This document shows positions 1-9,968 of a DNA stretch of 34,307 nt, piece by piece. The DNA is from Nitratifractor sp. (GTDB lineage Bacteria > Campylobacterota > Campylobacteria > Campylobacterales > Sulfurovaceae). Location: the NCBI GenBank assembly GCA_015491955.1, contig WGFZ01000065.1, positions 1 through 34,307 of the forward strand, read 5' to 3'. Below the pieces are notes generated by a model. That model was not told where the DNA came from and searched no databases. It saw only the letters and a list, made by a program, of their open reading frames with translations. Position 1 is the stretch's first letter. Every line of letters starts with the position of its first letter. The translations under genes were made by a program, and so were the position numbers.

Positions 1-260
1 AAACGATTTGTAAAATATTGTAATTGTGTTAATAGAGATGGTTTTAATCGTTTTTTATATAGATTACTATAGACTCTCTCACCCTCTTGGGTAAGCTGCC
101 AACTATTCTTATTATTAATCTCCTGCCCTCTTCTAATAATACCCGTTAACTCAAATCCAAGAAGTAACTTTTCATCAAGATATCCCTCTAACTCATCTAA
201 ATAACCTCTTTTATGCTCATATAGATACTTTAAGGCTTCTTTTCTCGATAGATTACCCAC
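1..260 (-). CDS. hypothetical protein, N-terminal part, truncated by window start
   Basis: Open minus-strand frame from GTG at 260 to the window edge: (V/M)GNLSRKEALKYLYEHKRGYLDELEGYLDEKLLLGFELTGIIRRGQEINNKNSWQLTQEGERVYSNLYKKRLKPSLLTQLQYFTNRF. AAGGAG lies upstream. Not in the ORF track because it runs off the window. Confidence 0.6.
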   Translation of the reverse strand, partial: MGNLSRKEALKYLYEHKRGYLDELEGYLDEKLLLGFELTGIIRRGQEINNKNSWQLTQEGERVYSNLYKKRLKPSLLTQLQYFTNR

Positions 261-381
261 CTCTCACTCCTTGAGATTCATTTGGGTAGGAGTTTAAATC
301 AAACCCATCTAGCCTTTTAGGCAATTTAAAAATTTTATATGGGCTATGCCCCTACTCTTCACTATTCTAACATATTTTTTA

Positions 382-501
382 CTATTTTATTCTTCTTTTA
401 TAGTAAGAGACTAGAGCTAAACCTACAGCTATACAGACAATAATAAATCCAATAGAGGCTTCAATTACCCACAACGGTACTGGCTGAGAGAGATTAGGCA
501 T
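382..501 (-). CDS. small 39-aa single-TM membrane protein, overlaps the ileS stop
   Basis: Minus-strand ATG at 501 overlaps the ileS TAA (494-496): [39 protein letters not shown]. One hydrophobic helix followed by a basic tail. Confidence 0.55.
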   Translation of the reverse strand: MPNLSQPVPLWVIEASIGFIIVCIAVGLALVSYYKRRIK

Positions 502-3250
502 TGAGTACCTCAGCACAACGTGTACAAACTTCGCCCTCTTCCTTAGCACTATAACGCCAACATCTTGGACATTTATATCCTGTGGCTATATTTATTGTAA
601 AGTGGCGATTATCTACATCAAAACTTGCTAACTCCTCTCCCTTACTTTTTCTTTTAATTGCACTAACTACAAACCAATCTTCTAAATCTTTGCTATCTTT
701 TAGTAATATATCATCTATATCACCAGCAATCTCTAACTCTAGTGTAGCTTTGATAAGCTTCTCTTTTTTCAACCTATCAACTATCTCAAAGAATGACTCA
801 CGAACTTCCAATAACAACTCTGCATTAATTGAAGATTCAATATAAGGAAGCTCCTCATACACCAAATCAAATACATCTTCAATATCTCTTTTAATAAGAG
901 CTGGAGCATACTCTAATACTTCATCAGCTGTATATGTAAGTGTTGGAGCTATTAGTCCTAGCATACTACGAGCAATCATAGCCATTGCTATTTGAGCTCC
1001 TCTTCTTGATGTGGAGTTTGGGGCATCACAATATAGGCGGTCTTTACAAATATCCATATATATACCACTAAGCTCATTTGTAAGGAAGTAATTTAAAGTA
1101 GAGAATCCTCTTGCAAACTCATAATTATCAAAAGAGTTTTTAACACTAGCAAATACCTCATACGCCTTAGCTAATATCCATCTATCTAACTCACCTAACT
1201 CTTCTAATGGAAGTAAACTATCTAAATCATTGACATTAGCAAGAAGAAATCTAAAGGTATTACGGATTTTTCTATACTGTTCTGCTGTCTGCTTCAAGAT
1301 TGAATCACTAATTTTTAAATCACTTTGATAATCACTAAGTGCTACCCAAAGGCGTAAAATCTCAGAGCCAAACTGCTGTGTTACCTTTTTAGGTGCTACA
1401 ACATTTCCTTGAGATTTTGACATCTTCTCGCCCTTCTCATCAACAGTAAATCCGTGGGTTAGAATTGATTTATAAGGTGGAGTGAAGTTGATTGCTGAAC
1501 TAAGGAGTAGTGAACTTTGAAACCAACCTCTATGCTGGTCGCTACCTTCTAGGTACATATCAGCAGGAAAAGCTCCAGCATCATAGTTTCTTGATTTAAG
1601 TACTGCATTCCAAGTAGAACCACTATCAAACCAGACATCTAAAATATCATCTACTTTCTCTAATTCATCTGGCTTATATCCACTTCCTGGATATAGAAGT
1701 TCAGCAATAGGACGGTCATACCAAGCATCACACCCCTCTATCTCAAAGATACTAGCAATAAAGTTTAATACCTTCTCATCTAAAATTACCTCTTTAGTCT
1801 TTTTGATACGGAAAAATGCGATAGGTACTCCCCAAGTACGCTGACGAGAGATACACCAATCAGGTCTCCCCTCTACCATAGAACCAAGACGGTTGCGTCC
1901 CCAATCAGGATAGAAAGTAGTATCTTTAATACCCTTTAGTGCTAATTGTCGAAGAGTATCATCACTACCTTTTGGATTCTCATCAACAGCTATAAACCAC
2001 TGTTTAGTTGCTCGATAAATTACTGGTTTTTTTGTACGCCAACAGTGAGGATATGAGTGAGTAAACTTACTAACTTTTAGTAATGAATCACCAAGAAGCT
2101 CTAAAATCTCCTCATTAGCTTTAAATATGTGCATTCCTACAAATTTCTCTGGATTTGGTAAGAGTTGATGCCCTATAATACTCTCATCATAACAACCCTT
2201 ATCATCAACAGGCATTAAAACCTCTAAACCATATTTAAGTCCTGCAAAGTAGTCATCTTCACCGTGTCCTGGAGCTGTATGGACGGCTCCAGTCCCACCA
2301 TCAAGTTCTACGTGTTCACCTAAGATTATGTGTGAGCTTCTTCCATTGAGTGGATTTATCGCTAACTTATTCTCCAACTCTTTTGAAGAGAATTTTCTAA
2401 TACTATGACCAGATACTACACCCTCTTTAATCAATTCATCATAACGACTTTGAGCAACTATATATCCATCATCAGTTAATACGTAGAGTTCATCATTAGC
2501 TAAAGCTATTCCACTATTTGCCGGTAGTGTCCAAGGTGTTGTTGTCCAAATTACAATTGAGGCTTTAGAGTGTAAATCTAGCTCCTCTTTAGCCTTATCA
2601 GAGAGTTCAAAAGCTACATATATAGAGTAATCCTCTTTGTCTTTATACTCCACTTCCGCATCTGCCAAAGCACTCTCAGCCGACCAAGACCAATACACAG
2701 GCTTATTTCTCTCTACTAATAGACCTCTTTTAGCAACTTCACAAAGAGTTCTATAGATATTGGCTTCAAATTTAAAATCCATAGTTACATAAGGATTTTC
2801 CCAATCACCTATAACACCCAAAGATTTAAAACCCTCTTTTTGAATAGAGATATATCTACTTGCGTGTTCTCTACACAATGCTCTAAACTCACTTACTGGC
2901 ATAGAGTCTTTTTTTGCCTTACCTATACGCTCTTCAACCTTTTGCTCAATTGGTAAACCATGACAATCCCAACCGGGAGTATATCTGACTGCTTTACCTT
3001 GAAAATAGTGATATTTAATGATGAGATCTTTTAGAATTTTATTTAAGGCATGACCTATATGAATCTCTCCATTGGCATAAGGAGGTCCATCGTGTAAGGT
3101 AAACATCTCACACCCTTCTCTTTTTGCCTTCATCTTCTCATAAACACCCTCATCAAACCATTTTTTATAGCGTAAAGGCTCATTTTTAGGAAGATTTCCT
3201 CTCATTGGAAAGTTAGTTTTAGGTAGTAGTAGAGTATCTTTGTAATCCAT
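494..3250 (-). CDS. ileS: isoleucyl-tRNA synthetase
   Basis: 918 aa with [19 protein letters not shown] (HIGH motif), KMSKSQGN (KMSKS motif), [12 protein letters not shown], and a C-terminal CPRCWRYS...CTRC zinc site. Confidence 0.98.
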   Translation of the reverse strand: MDYKDTLLLPKTNFPMRGNLPKNEPLRYKKWFDEGVYEKMKAKREGCEMFTLHDGPPYANGEIHIGHALNKILKDLIIKYHYFQGKAVRYTPGWDCHGLPIEQKVEERIGKAKKDSMPVSEFRALCREHASRYISIQKEGFKSLGVIGDWENPYVTMDFKFEANIYRTLCEVAKRGLLVERNKPVYWSWSAESALADAEVEYKDKEDYSIYVAFELSDKAKEELDLHSKASIVIWTTTPWTLPANSGIALANDELYVLTDDGYIVAQSRYDELIKEGVVSGHSIRKFSSKELENKLAINPLNGRSSHIILGEHVELDGGTGAVHTAPGHGEDDYFAGLKYGLEVLMPVDDKGCYDESIIGHQLLPNPEKFVGMHIFKANEEILELLGDSLLKVSKFTHSYPHCWRTKKPVIYRATKQWFIAVDENPKGSDDTLRQLALKGIKDTTFYPDWGRNRLGSMVEGRPDWCISRQRTWGVPIAFFRIKKTKEVILDEKVLNFIASIFEIEGCDAWYDRPIAELLYPGSGYKPDELEKVDDILDVWFDSGSTWNAVLKSRNYDAGAFPADMYLEGSDQHRGWFQSSLLLSSAINFTPPYKSILTHGFTVDEKGEKMSKSQGNVVAPKKVTQQFGSEILRLWVALSDYQSDLKISDSILKQTAEQYRKIRNTFRFLLANVNDLDSLLPLEELGELDRWILAKAYEVFASVKNSFDNYEFARGFSTLNYFLTNELSGIYMDICKDRLYCDAPNSTSRRGAQIAMAMIARSMLGLIAPTLTYTADEVLEYAPALIKRDIEDVFDLVYEELPYIESSINAELLLEVRESFFEIVDRLKKEKLIKATLELEIAGDIDDILLKDSKDLEDWFVVSAIKRKSKGEELASFDVDNRHFTINIATGYKCPRCWRYSAKEEGEVCTRCAEVLNA

Positions 3251-3353
3251 TTTATTCTATCCTTCTCATCTATATAATTGGGGCGATTATATCTTAAAGA
3301 GGGTTAGGAGTTCGTTATAATTATCTATCATATCCTGATTAAAGGTTCTTATT

Positions 3354-4424
3354 ATGGATAATCTATTAAAACTGATTTATATAGGAACACAAAACTATAA
3401 TAATCCTATTTTAAAATCATATTTACAAAGAGAGCTAGATGAGATAGGTCAAAGAGTTAAATCCATAGACTTTTGGCACACCTCAGATTCAAATATCATA
3501 TCAAGAGTTAAAGAGATAATAGAAAATAGAGGCTTATATTTGATTGCTACAGATAGAGAGCATTTTGCTCTACTTAATCAAATACTATTAGAACTTAATG
3601 CAAAGATACAAAAAGATAGCACTCTAAATAAAAATAGCTATCTTTATAAAATTAATGACTCCCTAATTAATCTAATTAGTATTGAGCTAAATCAAAAGAT
3701 ACCAAAACTACTTTTAAACTCTGAAAGCTCTTATACGTGGCATATTTTTCCAAAGACCTCATTAGAGCTAAAAAGATTAAGAGAACTTCTATTAAAAAAT
3801 CCTGATAACTTAGAGCTAATAGAGCTTATTGAGGGGTGGATAAAAATAACAGCTTATGGTAAAGATACTATAGAACTTATTCAAAGAGAACTAAAAGCGA
3901 TAAGTAAACAGATAATCCCTAAAAAATCTATAGTTGAATCTCTTATAATCTATCTATCAGAGCAAAAAAAGAAGATAACTTTTGCAGAAAGTTGTACAGG
4001 GGGGCTACTTGCAAGTGCTTTTACTGCTAAATCTGGTGCTTCAACTATTTTAGAGGGTTCATATATAAGCTATGCCAATCGTATAAAATCAAATTGGCTG
4101 GGAGTAAAAGAAGAGACGCTTATTAAATATGGAGCTGTTAGCAAAGAGTGTGTAGAGGAGATGGCATTAGGTGCTCAAAAAAACTTAATGGCTGATATTG
4201 CTATTGCTATTAGTGGTATTGCTGGTCCAACAGGTGCGACAGAGGGAAAGCCAGTAGGAACAATATATATATGTTTGAGAAATGAAGAGAATAGTCAAGT
4301 TATCCGTCTAAACATAAAAGGAGACCGTAATGCTATACAGTATCAAACCCTCTTATATAGCCTCAAATATTTAGTTGAAAGTGAAAAAAATAAAATTTTT
4401 GATTTTTTTTTGAAAAACCCTTGA
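3354..4424 (+). CDS. CinA-family protein: divergent N-terminal region plus C-terminal CinA/PncC domain
   Basis: C-terminal half carries TFAESCTGGLLASAFTAKSGAS...GSYISYAN...SGIAGPTGATEGKPVGTIYI, typical of CinA_C. The N-terminal ~180 aa only weakly resembles the COG1058 domain. Confidence 0.85.
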   Translation: MDNLLKLIYIGTQNYNNPILKSYLQRELDEIGQRVKSIDFWHTSDSNIISRVKEIIENRGLYLIATDREHFALLNQILLELNAKIQKDSTLNKNSYLYKINDSLINLISIELNQKIPKLLLNSESSYTWHIFPKTSLELKRLRELLLKNPDNLELIELIEGWIKITAYGKDTIELIQRELKAISKQIIPKKSIVESLIIYLSEQKKKITFAESCTGGLLASAFTAKSGASTILEGSYISYANRIKSNWLGVKEETLIKYGAVSKECVEEMALGAQKNLMADIAIAISGIAGPTGATEGKPVGTIYICLRNEENSQVIRLNIKGDRNAIQYQTLLYSLKYLVESEKNKIFDFFLKNP

Positions 4425-4449
4425 CATAAGTATATTCTTGCGATATACT
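4421..4449 (+). promoter_or_regulatory. sigma70-type promoter of the tRNA operon
   Basis: TTGACA (4421-4426), 17-nt spacer, TATACT (4444-4449), just upstream of tRNA-Lys. Confidence 0.8.
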
Positions 4450-4485
4450 TCTGCCCACATAAGCCAACAGGTGCTTATCAAGTAC

Positions 4486-4561
4486 GACCCGTTAGCTCAG
4501 TCGGTAGAGCAACTCCCTTTTAAGGAGTGGGCCCTTGGTTCGAATCCAAGACGGGTCACCA
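4486..4561 (+). tRNA. tRNA-Lys(TTT)
   Basis: Acceptor GACCCGT/ACGGGTC, anticodon loop CTTTTAA, GGTTCGAATCC T arm, encoded CCA. Confidence 0.95.
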
Positions 4562-4598
4562 TCATATAGATGATTTTTGATGACTGTTTGGACTAGAT

Positions 4599-4674
4599 GA
4601 CCCTTTCATCTAGTGGCCAAGGATGCTGTGTTTTCCGCACAGATACAGAGGTTCAAATCCTCTAAGGGTCGCCA
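4599..4674 (+). tRNA. tRNA-Glu(TTC)
   Basis: Acceptor GACCCTT/AAGGGTC, anticodon stem CTGTG/CACAG with TTC anticodon, GGTTCAAATCC T arm, encoded CCA. Confidence 0.95.
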
Positions 4675-4699
4675 AAATATAAAAACATAAATTACAGTT

Positions 4700-4775
4700 G
4701 GTCGCTTAGCTCAGTTGGTAGAGCGCCACCCTTACAAGGTGGATGTCAGTGGTTCGAGTCCACTAGCGACCACCA
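4700..4775 (+). tRNA. tRNA-Val(TAC)
   Basis: Acceptor GGTCGCT/AGCGACC, anticodon stem CCACC/GGTGG with loop CTTACAA, GGTTCGAGTCC T arm, encoded CCA. Confidence 0.95.
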
Positions 4776-4788
4776 TCTTTTAGTCAAT

Positions 4789-4865
4789 GCGGCGGTAGTT
4801 CAGTTGGTTAGAATACCTGCCTGTCACGCAGGGGGTCGCGAGTTCGAGTCTCGTCCGCCGCGCCA
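4789..4865 (+). tRNA. tRNA-Asp(GTC)
   Basis: Acceptor GCGGCGG/CCGCCGC, anticodon loop with GTC (CCTGCCTGTCACGCAGG), GTTCGAGTC T arm, encoded CCA. Confidence 0.95.
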
Positions 4866-4943
4866 CGATTTATTTTTCTCCTTTTGATTGATTTATTTTA
4901 TAGTGATCCCTCCTCCTTTATGTTAAACTATAAAATCTTTTAT

Positions 4944-4970
4944 GAGCCTCTACCTAGGCTCTATTTTTAT
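4944..4970 (+). terminator. rho-independent terminator downstream of the tRNA operon
   Basis: GAGCCT-CTACCT-AGGCTC stem-loop followed by TATTTTTAT. Confidence 0.7.
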
Positions 4971-5011
4971 CTGTTATAATTGTCTTTAAAATAAATTAAG
5001 GGATTGTAATA

Positions 5012-5356
5012 ATGTCTATACCCTCTGAGCCTATTAAAAATGGAACTCTTCTAACTATAACTGCTGAAATTGTCTCTATTGAGCCTAAAGGTTTTATCAT
5101 AAAGATTCATAATAGTGAAACAGACGAAACATTTGAAGCCAATAGTGTACGTGAGTATGCTGAATATCTAATACAAAGTGTAAATCAATCTAGTAAAGAT
5201 AATTTTGTAGCAAATTGGATACCTTCTCCAAATGCACGAAAATATGATATTGATTTAATCGGAATGCAACTAGGAATGATGCAAGAGTGGATGGATAAAG
5301 AGTTGTCAGGTATAGAAGATGATGGAGATATAAGTGAGGCTATAAAAGAGGACTAG
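5012..5356 (+). CDS. hypothetical protein (114 aa)
   Basis: Complete ORF; TTATAAT about 32-38 nt upstream as a plausible -10. No family recognised. Confidence 0.7.
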   Translation: MSIPSEPIKNGTLLTITAEIVSIEPKGFIIKIHNSETDETFEANSVREYAEYLIQSVNQSSKDNFVANWIPSPNARKYDIDLIGMQLGMMQEWMDKELSGIEDDGDISEAIKED

Positions 5357-7629
5357 AATAGAGTATCACCATTGGCGTTTTCATCCTCTTGTGTAGGAGT
5401 TATTGGAGTATCCTCTTCTTGTATTGATGGTGGATTATTATCAATAGGTTCATCTTTTACACCATAGTCAGTAGTTGAAGAACTACTTTGAGTTGGATTA
5501 TCTTCTGGTATAGAGGTATCGCTACTATTATAATTATCTTCTTGATATGTATCTGATTTATAATCTCTTTTAGGAGTTGTGTCTATAATATCTTCTTGCA
5601 ACTTAGCAGGTTCTCTATTTATATAATTTCTTTTACTTTTAGGAGGAGTATCCTCTTTAGTAGTATTCTTTGAATATTTTGTTGGGTTAAAGCCACCATC
5701 TAATATACTTTTATGCTCTTTAGTTGGAAAAGGTGAGAGATTAGTGTATAACTCTCTTTTGCCTTCAAACTCACCAAACTTAACACCTTTTGGTACCCAA
5801 AAGTCTCTAGGAATTGCTGGTTTAAATTTGATAAGTTTTTTATAAAAATATGAAAAAACTGGTGCAGATACATAACCTCCTGTTGCCCTATGTCCAATAG
5901 GTTTATTATTGTCTCTACCATACCATATAATAGTTGTAATAGAAGGAGAGTAACCACAAAACCAAGCATCAACATTATCATTAGTTGTTCCTGTTTTTCC
6001 TGCTAACTCTATCCCTTTAACCTTTGCCTTTCTACCAGTACCTCTTTTAATAACATCTTCAAGAATACTAGTCATTAAATAGGCTTGAGCTGGTGTAGTA
6101 AAGTTTGCAATCTCTTTTGGCTTAGTCTCATAAAGCACAGCTCCCTCTTTCGAGACAATTTTACTTACTAATCTTGGTGCAATAATATGACCATAGTTAG
6201 AGAATACTGTATAAATTTCTGCCATCTTTTCTGGACTAATTGCTAAGTTTCCTAAAGAGATTGATAAGTTATGAGGAATATTTTTTACATCTAAAAGTGC
6301 TAAACGTCTGCGAATTGTCTCAACACCCAAATCATCAACTAGATTTATTGTTGCTAAGTTACGTGATTCAATTAAAGCTTCTCTTAAGGAAATCAAACCT
6401 TTAAAATTATTCTCATAATTCTTAGGAGCCCATATCTTTCGTTTCCCATTTTTATAATATGAAAATGTTCTAGCAAGGTCTGTTAATTTACTAGCTGGAT
6501 TATATCCCATATCTAGTGCTGTTTGATAAATAAAAGGCTTAAAAGAAGAACCTGGTTGTCTTCTACTCATAGTAACACGGTTAAAACTACTCTTTTTATA
6601 ATCTACTCCTCCAACCATTGCTAAAATATCACCACTAGAGCTATCTACTGAAATTAAAGCTCCATTTAATTTCGTCTTTTTAGGATTCTCTTTATATCTT
6701 TTTATAAGTCTATTAAATCCATACTTAACCGATTCTCTTGCTATATCTTGCATCTTTAAATCTATAGTTGTATATATTTTATATCCGCCTGTACGTAAAT
6801 CTCCCAATCTTCCTTTAAAACGACGCAAAACTTCATCTACAATATAAGGAGCAATATTTTGAGTAAGAGTAGTGTTATATATCTTTGGAGTCTCTTTTAT
6901 AGCCTTTTTATACTCTTTATATGTAATCCAACCTAAACTCTTCATACGATAAAGGATTGCATTGGCTCTATTTAAAGCTCTTTTATAGTGGCGACGAGGA
7001 TTATAATAACTTGGTGCATTTGGTAATCCTATTAATATAGCTATCTCTTTTAATGTTAAATATTGGAGTTTTTTATGAAAATATCCTTGTGATGCTGTCT
7101 TTACTCCATGGTAATTATTACCATAAGATATCTCATTTAAATAACGTTCAATAATTTGTTCTTTAGTCAATACACGCTCAATCTTGATTGCTAAAATAGC
7201 CTCTTTTATTTTACGTAATAATTTCTTTTTATTAGATAGTAGTTTATTTTTTACAAGTTGTTGAGTTAGAGTTGAACCACCCTCAACAAAATGCCCAGCC
7301 TTAATATCGGCAATCACAGCACGAAAAATTGCATCTGGATTTATACCGTGATGCTCAAAAAATTGAGTATCTTCTGTAGCAATCAGAGCTTCAATAAGTT
7401 GTGGGGGAAACTCTTCAAATGTAGCATACAGACGATGGTAACGTTTAAAAACATAGGCTATGTGTTTTCCATGTCTATCTAAAATCTCACTAGATAGTTC
7501 TGGGTGATAATCTATGATCTGTTTTGCATCAAGTTTAATCTCTTGATAGGCATATATAAAAACTCCAATGAGTGATGCTAAAAAAAGAGCAGTAAGTAAA
7601 ATAAATCCTTTGATAAAACGGTTTATCAT
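5353..7629 (-). CDS. penicillin-binding protein 1A (bifunctional transglycosylase/transpeptidase)
   Basis: TEDTQFFEHHGINPDAIFRA and GGSTLTQQLVKN (GT51); SSFKPF, SRN and KTGTTNDNVDAWFCGY (transpeptidase motifs). Long low-complexity C-terminal tail. Confidence 0.95.
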   Translation of the reverse strand: MINRFIKGFILLTALFLASLIGVFIYAYQEIKLDAKQIIDYHPELSSEILDRHGKHIAYVFKRYHRLYATFEEFPPQLIEALIATEDTQFFEHHGINPDAIFRAVIADIKAGHFVEGGSTLTQQLVKNKLLSNKKKLLRKIKEAILAIKIERVLTKEQIIERYLNEISYGNNYHGVKTASQGYFHKKLQYLTLKEIAILIGLPNAPSYYNPRRHYKRALNRANAILYRMKSLGWITYKEYKKAIKETPKIYNTTLTQNIAPYIVDEVLRRFKGRLGDLRTGGYKIYTTIDLKMQDIARESVKYGFNRLIKRYKENPKKTKLNGALISVDSSSGDILAMVGGVDYKKSSFNRVTMSRRQPGSSFKPFIYQTALDMGYNPASKLTDLARTFSYYKNGKRKIWAPKNYENNFKGLISLREALIESRNLATINLVDDLGVETIRRRLALLDVKNIPHNLSISLGNLAISPEKMAEIYTVFSNYGHIIAPRLVSKIVSKEGAVLYETKPKEIANFTTPAQAYLMTSILEDVIKRGTGRKAKVKGIELAGKTGTTNDNVDAWFCGYSPSITTIIWYGRDNNKPIGHRATGGYVSAPVFSYFYKKLIKFKPAIPRDFWVPKGVKFGEFEGKRELYTNLSPFPTKEHKSILDGGFNPTKYSKNTTKEDTPPKSKRNYINREPAKLQEDIIDTTPKRDYKSDTYQEDNYNSSDTSIPEDNPTQSSSSTTDYGVKDEPIDNNPPSIQEEDTPITPTQEDENANGDTLF

Positions 7630-8318
7630 TTACGAAACTCCCTTTTAGCAAAACTAGCCTCTATTAACTTTTTTGTATAGATATTTTTGGGATTATTTAT
7701 AATAGAGGCACTATCTCCACTCTCAACAACCTTACCATCTTTAATTACCAACATATCGTTACAAATTTTTGATGCTAGATTGATGTCGTGTGTAACAAAA
7801 AGCATACTAAAGTTAAAGCTATCTTGTAATTTTATTAAAAGATTACTCAACTCCTCTCTAAGTTTTGGGTCAAGTGCTGTTGTAGGTTCATCTAATAGTA
7901 TCAATTTTGGATTGTTACTTAATGCCATTGCTAAAATAATACGTTGTAATTGACCCCCACTTAATTGAGGTGGATATGAGTTTAAAAGAGTAAAATCAAG
8001 TTTTAATAGTTCAAAAAGCTCTTTAGCTCTATCAATATGGTTAAACCACTGTTTAGATATTTTTGTCATAGGAGATAGAGCTGTAAATGGATTTTGGGGT
8101 ACAAAAGATATTGTTTTGCCTCTAATTAAATCAAAAGCTGATTCAATCTCTAATTTAAGTTCAAGATTAGTAGGTAATAATCCTAATAGTGCTTTTAGGG
8201 TAAGAGATTTACCACTACCACTTTGTCCAACTAATGCTAAAGATCTCCTTATTGAAAATGATAAATCTACAATAGGAGTACTATTTTTACTAATTAAAAC
8301 TCTCTTTATATCTATCAT
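7626..8318 (-). CDS. ABC transporter ATP-binding protein (peptide/nickel DppD/NikD-like)
   Basis: Walker A GQSGSGKS, Q loop FVPQNPFTALSP, signature LSGGQLQR, Walker B LILLDEPTTALD, H loop VTHD. Confidence 0.9.
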   Translation of the reverse strand: MIDIKRVLISKNSTPIVDLSFSIRRSLALVGQSGSGKSLTLKALLGLLPTNLELKLEIESAFDLIRGKTISFVPQNPFTALSPMTKISKQWFNHIDRAKELFELLKLDFTLLNSYPPQLSGGQLQRIILAMALSNNPKLILLDEPTTALDPKLREELSNLLIKLQDSFNFSMLFVTHDINLASKICNDMLVIKDGKVVESGDSASIINNPKNIYTKKLIEASFAKREFRK

Positions 8319-9424
8319 AGTGATACTCTTATCAAATTTAACATAGCTTTTAAACTCTTTTTTGAAACAGATAATCTTGGGATAACTCTTAAAATTGGAC
8401 TCTTAACTGTTGGCTGACGAATAGCACCAACAATATACCCTCTCTCTTTTAATAGTTGTTGAATATATAAAGCTTCTCTATTTGAAGAGATAGAGATAGG
8501 AAGAATCTGAGAAGAGATAGAGATACCTAAAATATCTTTTACAATCTTACGACGTTTAATAAGTTTATAGTTTAGTTTATAAGAGTGTTTTTTAATATAT
8601 TTGAGATTTTCTAATGCTAAGGTAGTATCAATTACAGATGGAGCTGTAGAGTATATTATGGGTTTAGCTCTATTTTCAAGAAAACTTATAATAGAGTTTG
8701 AAGCTAATATATAGGCTCCATAACTACCATAAGCTTTTCCAAGTGTACCCATCTTTATATGCCAAGCTTGAGGAGTAATTTTATAAAAATCAAAAATACC
8801 TAAAAGCTTATCTCCTAAAACTCCTGAGCTATGTGCTTCATCTACAATCATCAAAGCCCCAAACTCTTCAACTACATCAAAAATTTCACGATTTAGTAGC
8901 TCTCCACTCATAGAGTAAACAGCCTCTACGGCTACAATCTTACGTTTAGCTTGACTCTTTAAAAGCAGATTACGTAGAGCTTTAGGATTATTATGAGAGA
9001 AGTAGTTCACCCTATTATCCAATAATCTAGTAGCAACCATTCCACTAGCGTGGTACTCTTCATCTATAAATAGCTCATCACCCCTTCTTACCAAAGCTTC
9101 AATAAGTCCAAAATTTGCAAGAAACCCACTTCCTACAACAATAGCACTCTCAAAACCATTCAATAAGGCTATCTCCTCTTCAAACTCTTTATGAATTGGG
9201 TGGTAACCATTTACAAGCATACTTGCTTTAGGAGAGAAGGAATCAAATCTATCAAGATATTTTATAGCTTTTTTTAGTTGAGATTTTTTTTGAGATAGCC
9301 CTAAGTAGTCATTAGATGCAAAATCTATAAGCTCTTTATCGTAAATATAACGCTGACGAAAACGCCCAGCCTTTTTGAGTGTATTAATCTCTTTTGTATA
9401 AGGCATAAAAATTTTATCCTTCAA
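8315..9424 (-). CDS. bioF: PLP-dependent alpha-oxoamine synthase family (8-amino-7-oxononanoate synthase-like)
   Basis: IDFASNDYLGLSQ, VVGSGFLANFGLIEALV, VDEAHSSGVLG, GTLGKAYGSYGAY (PLP lysine). Confidence 0.75.
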   Translation of the reverse strand: MKDKIFMPYTKEINTLKKAGRFRQRYIYDKELIDFASNDYLGLSQKKSQLKKAIKYLDRFDSFSPKASMLVNGYHPIHKEFEEEIALLNGFESAIVVGSGFLANFGLIEALVRRGDELFIDEEYHASGMVATRLLDNRVNYFSHNNPKALRNLLLKSQAKRKIVAVEAVYSMSGELLNREIFDVVEEFGALMIVDEAHSSGVLGDKLLGIFDFYKITPQAWHIKMGTLGKAYGSYGAYILASNSIISFLENRAKPIIYSTAPSVIDTTLALENLKYIKKHSYKLNYKLIKRRKIVKDILGISISSQILPISISSNREALYIQQLLKERGYIVGAIRQPTVKSPILRVIPRLSVSKKSLKAMLNLIRVSL

Positions 9425-9968
9425 TCCAAGGAAGAATAATCTCTACTTGAAGCCCCATCGCTGTAGTCTCTAAACCACGTACCTCTTTAATAAAAGATTT
9501 ACAAAATCCCTCAACCATACAAGCACCAGCTTTACCCTCCCACTCTCTACTCTCAAGATAACCTTCTAATGAGTTATCATCAAATTTATTAAAGTGATAG
9601 TGTGTAGCAGACGTATCTATAAAGTGATATTTTGATGATTTAAGATGAGTACAACTAATAATAGCTATCCTATTACCACTTATTAAATGTAAAATTTCTC
9701 TAGCATCTTCAAGAGATTTTGCCTTACGTAACATCACTCCAGACTCTGTTGATATAACACTATCTGCTGTTAAGAGTGGAATATCCAATCCAAAAGTCTC
9801 CTTAGCACTCTCAAGCTTCCCTTTAGAGGCGTGATATACAAAACGGTATGGATTATCAAAATTTAGGCTATCCTCATCAAACTCTATAGGAGATTGAATA
9901 AAATCAATACCAAAACTCCTAAGAAGTTTTGCACGACTTGATGAAGCAGAGCAAAGACGTATCATCAA
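9414..9968 (-). CDS. maf: Maf-like nucleotide pyrophosphatase
   Basis: IRLCSASSSRAKLL, LTADSVIST, EGYLESREWEGKAGACMVEGFCKSFIKEVRG match the Maf family. Confidence 0.9.
   Translation of the reverse strand: MMIRLCSASSSRAKLLRSFGIDFIQSPIEFDEDSLNFDNPYRFVYHASKGKLESAKETFGLDIPLLTADSVISTESGVMLRKAKSLEDAREILHLISGNRIAIISCTHLKSSKYHFIDTSATHYHFNKFDDNSLEGYLESREWEGKAGACMVEGFCKSFIKEVRGLETTAMGLQVEIILPWIEG

Noticed and set aside
246-284. In-frame TGA between an upstream ATG (MNLKE*) and the GTG start at 260, as a possible recoding site
   Set aside because: The simple GTG start with an AAGGAG site explains the gene; no structure specific for recoding was seen.
582-845. Plus-strand ORF in the track, antisense to ileS
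   Set aside because: Low-complexity Ser/Ile/Leu translation lying wholly inside ileS; expected shadow ORF.
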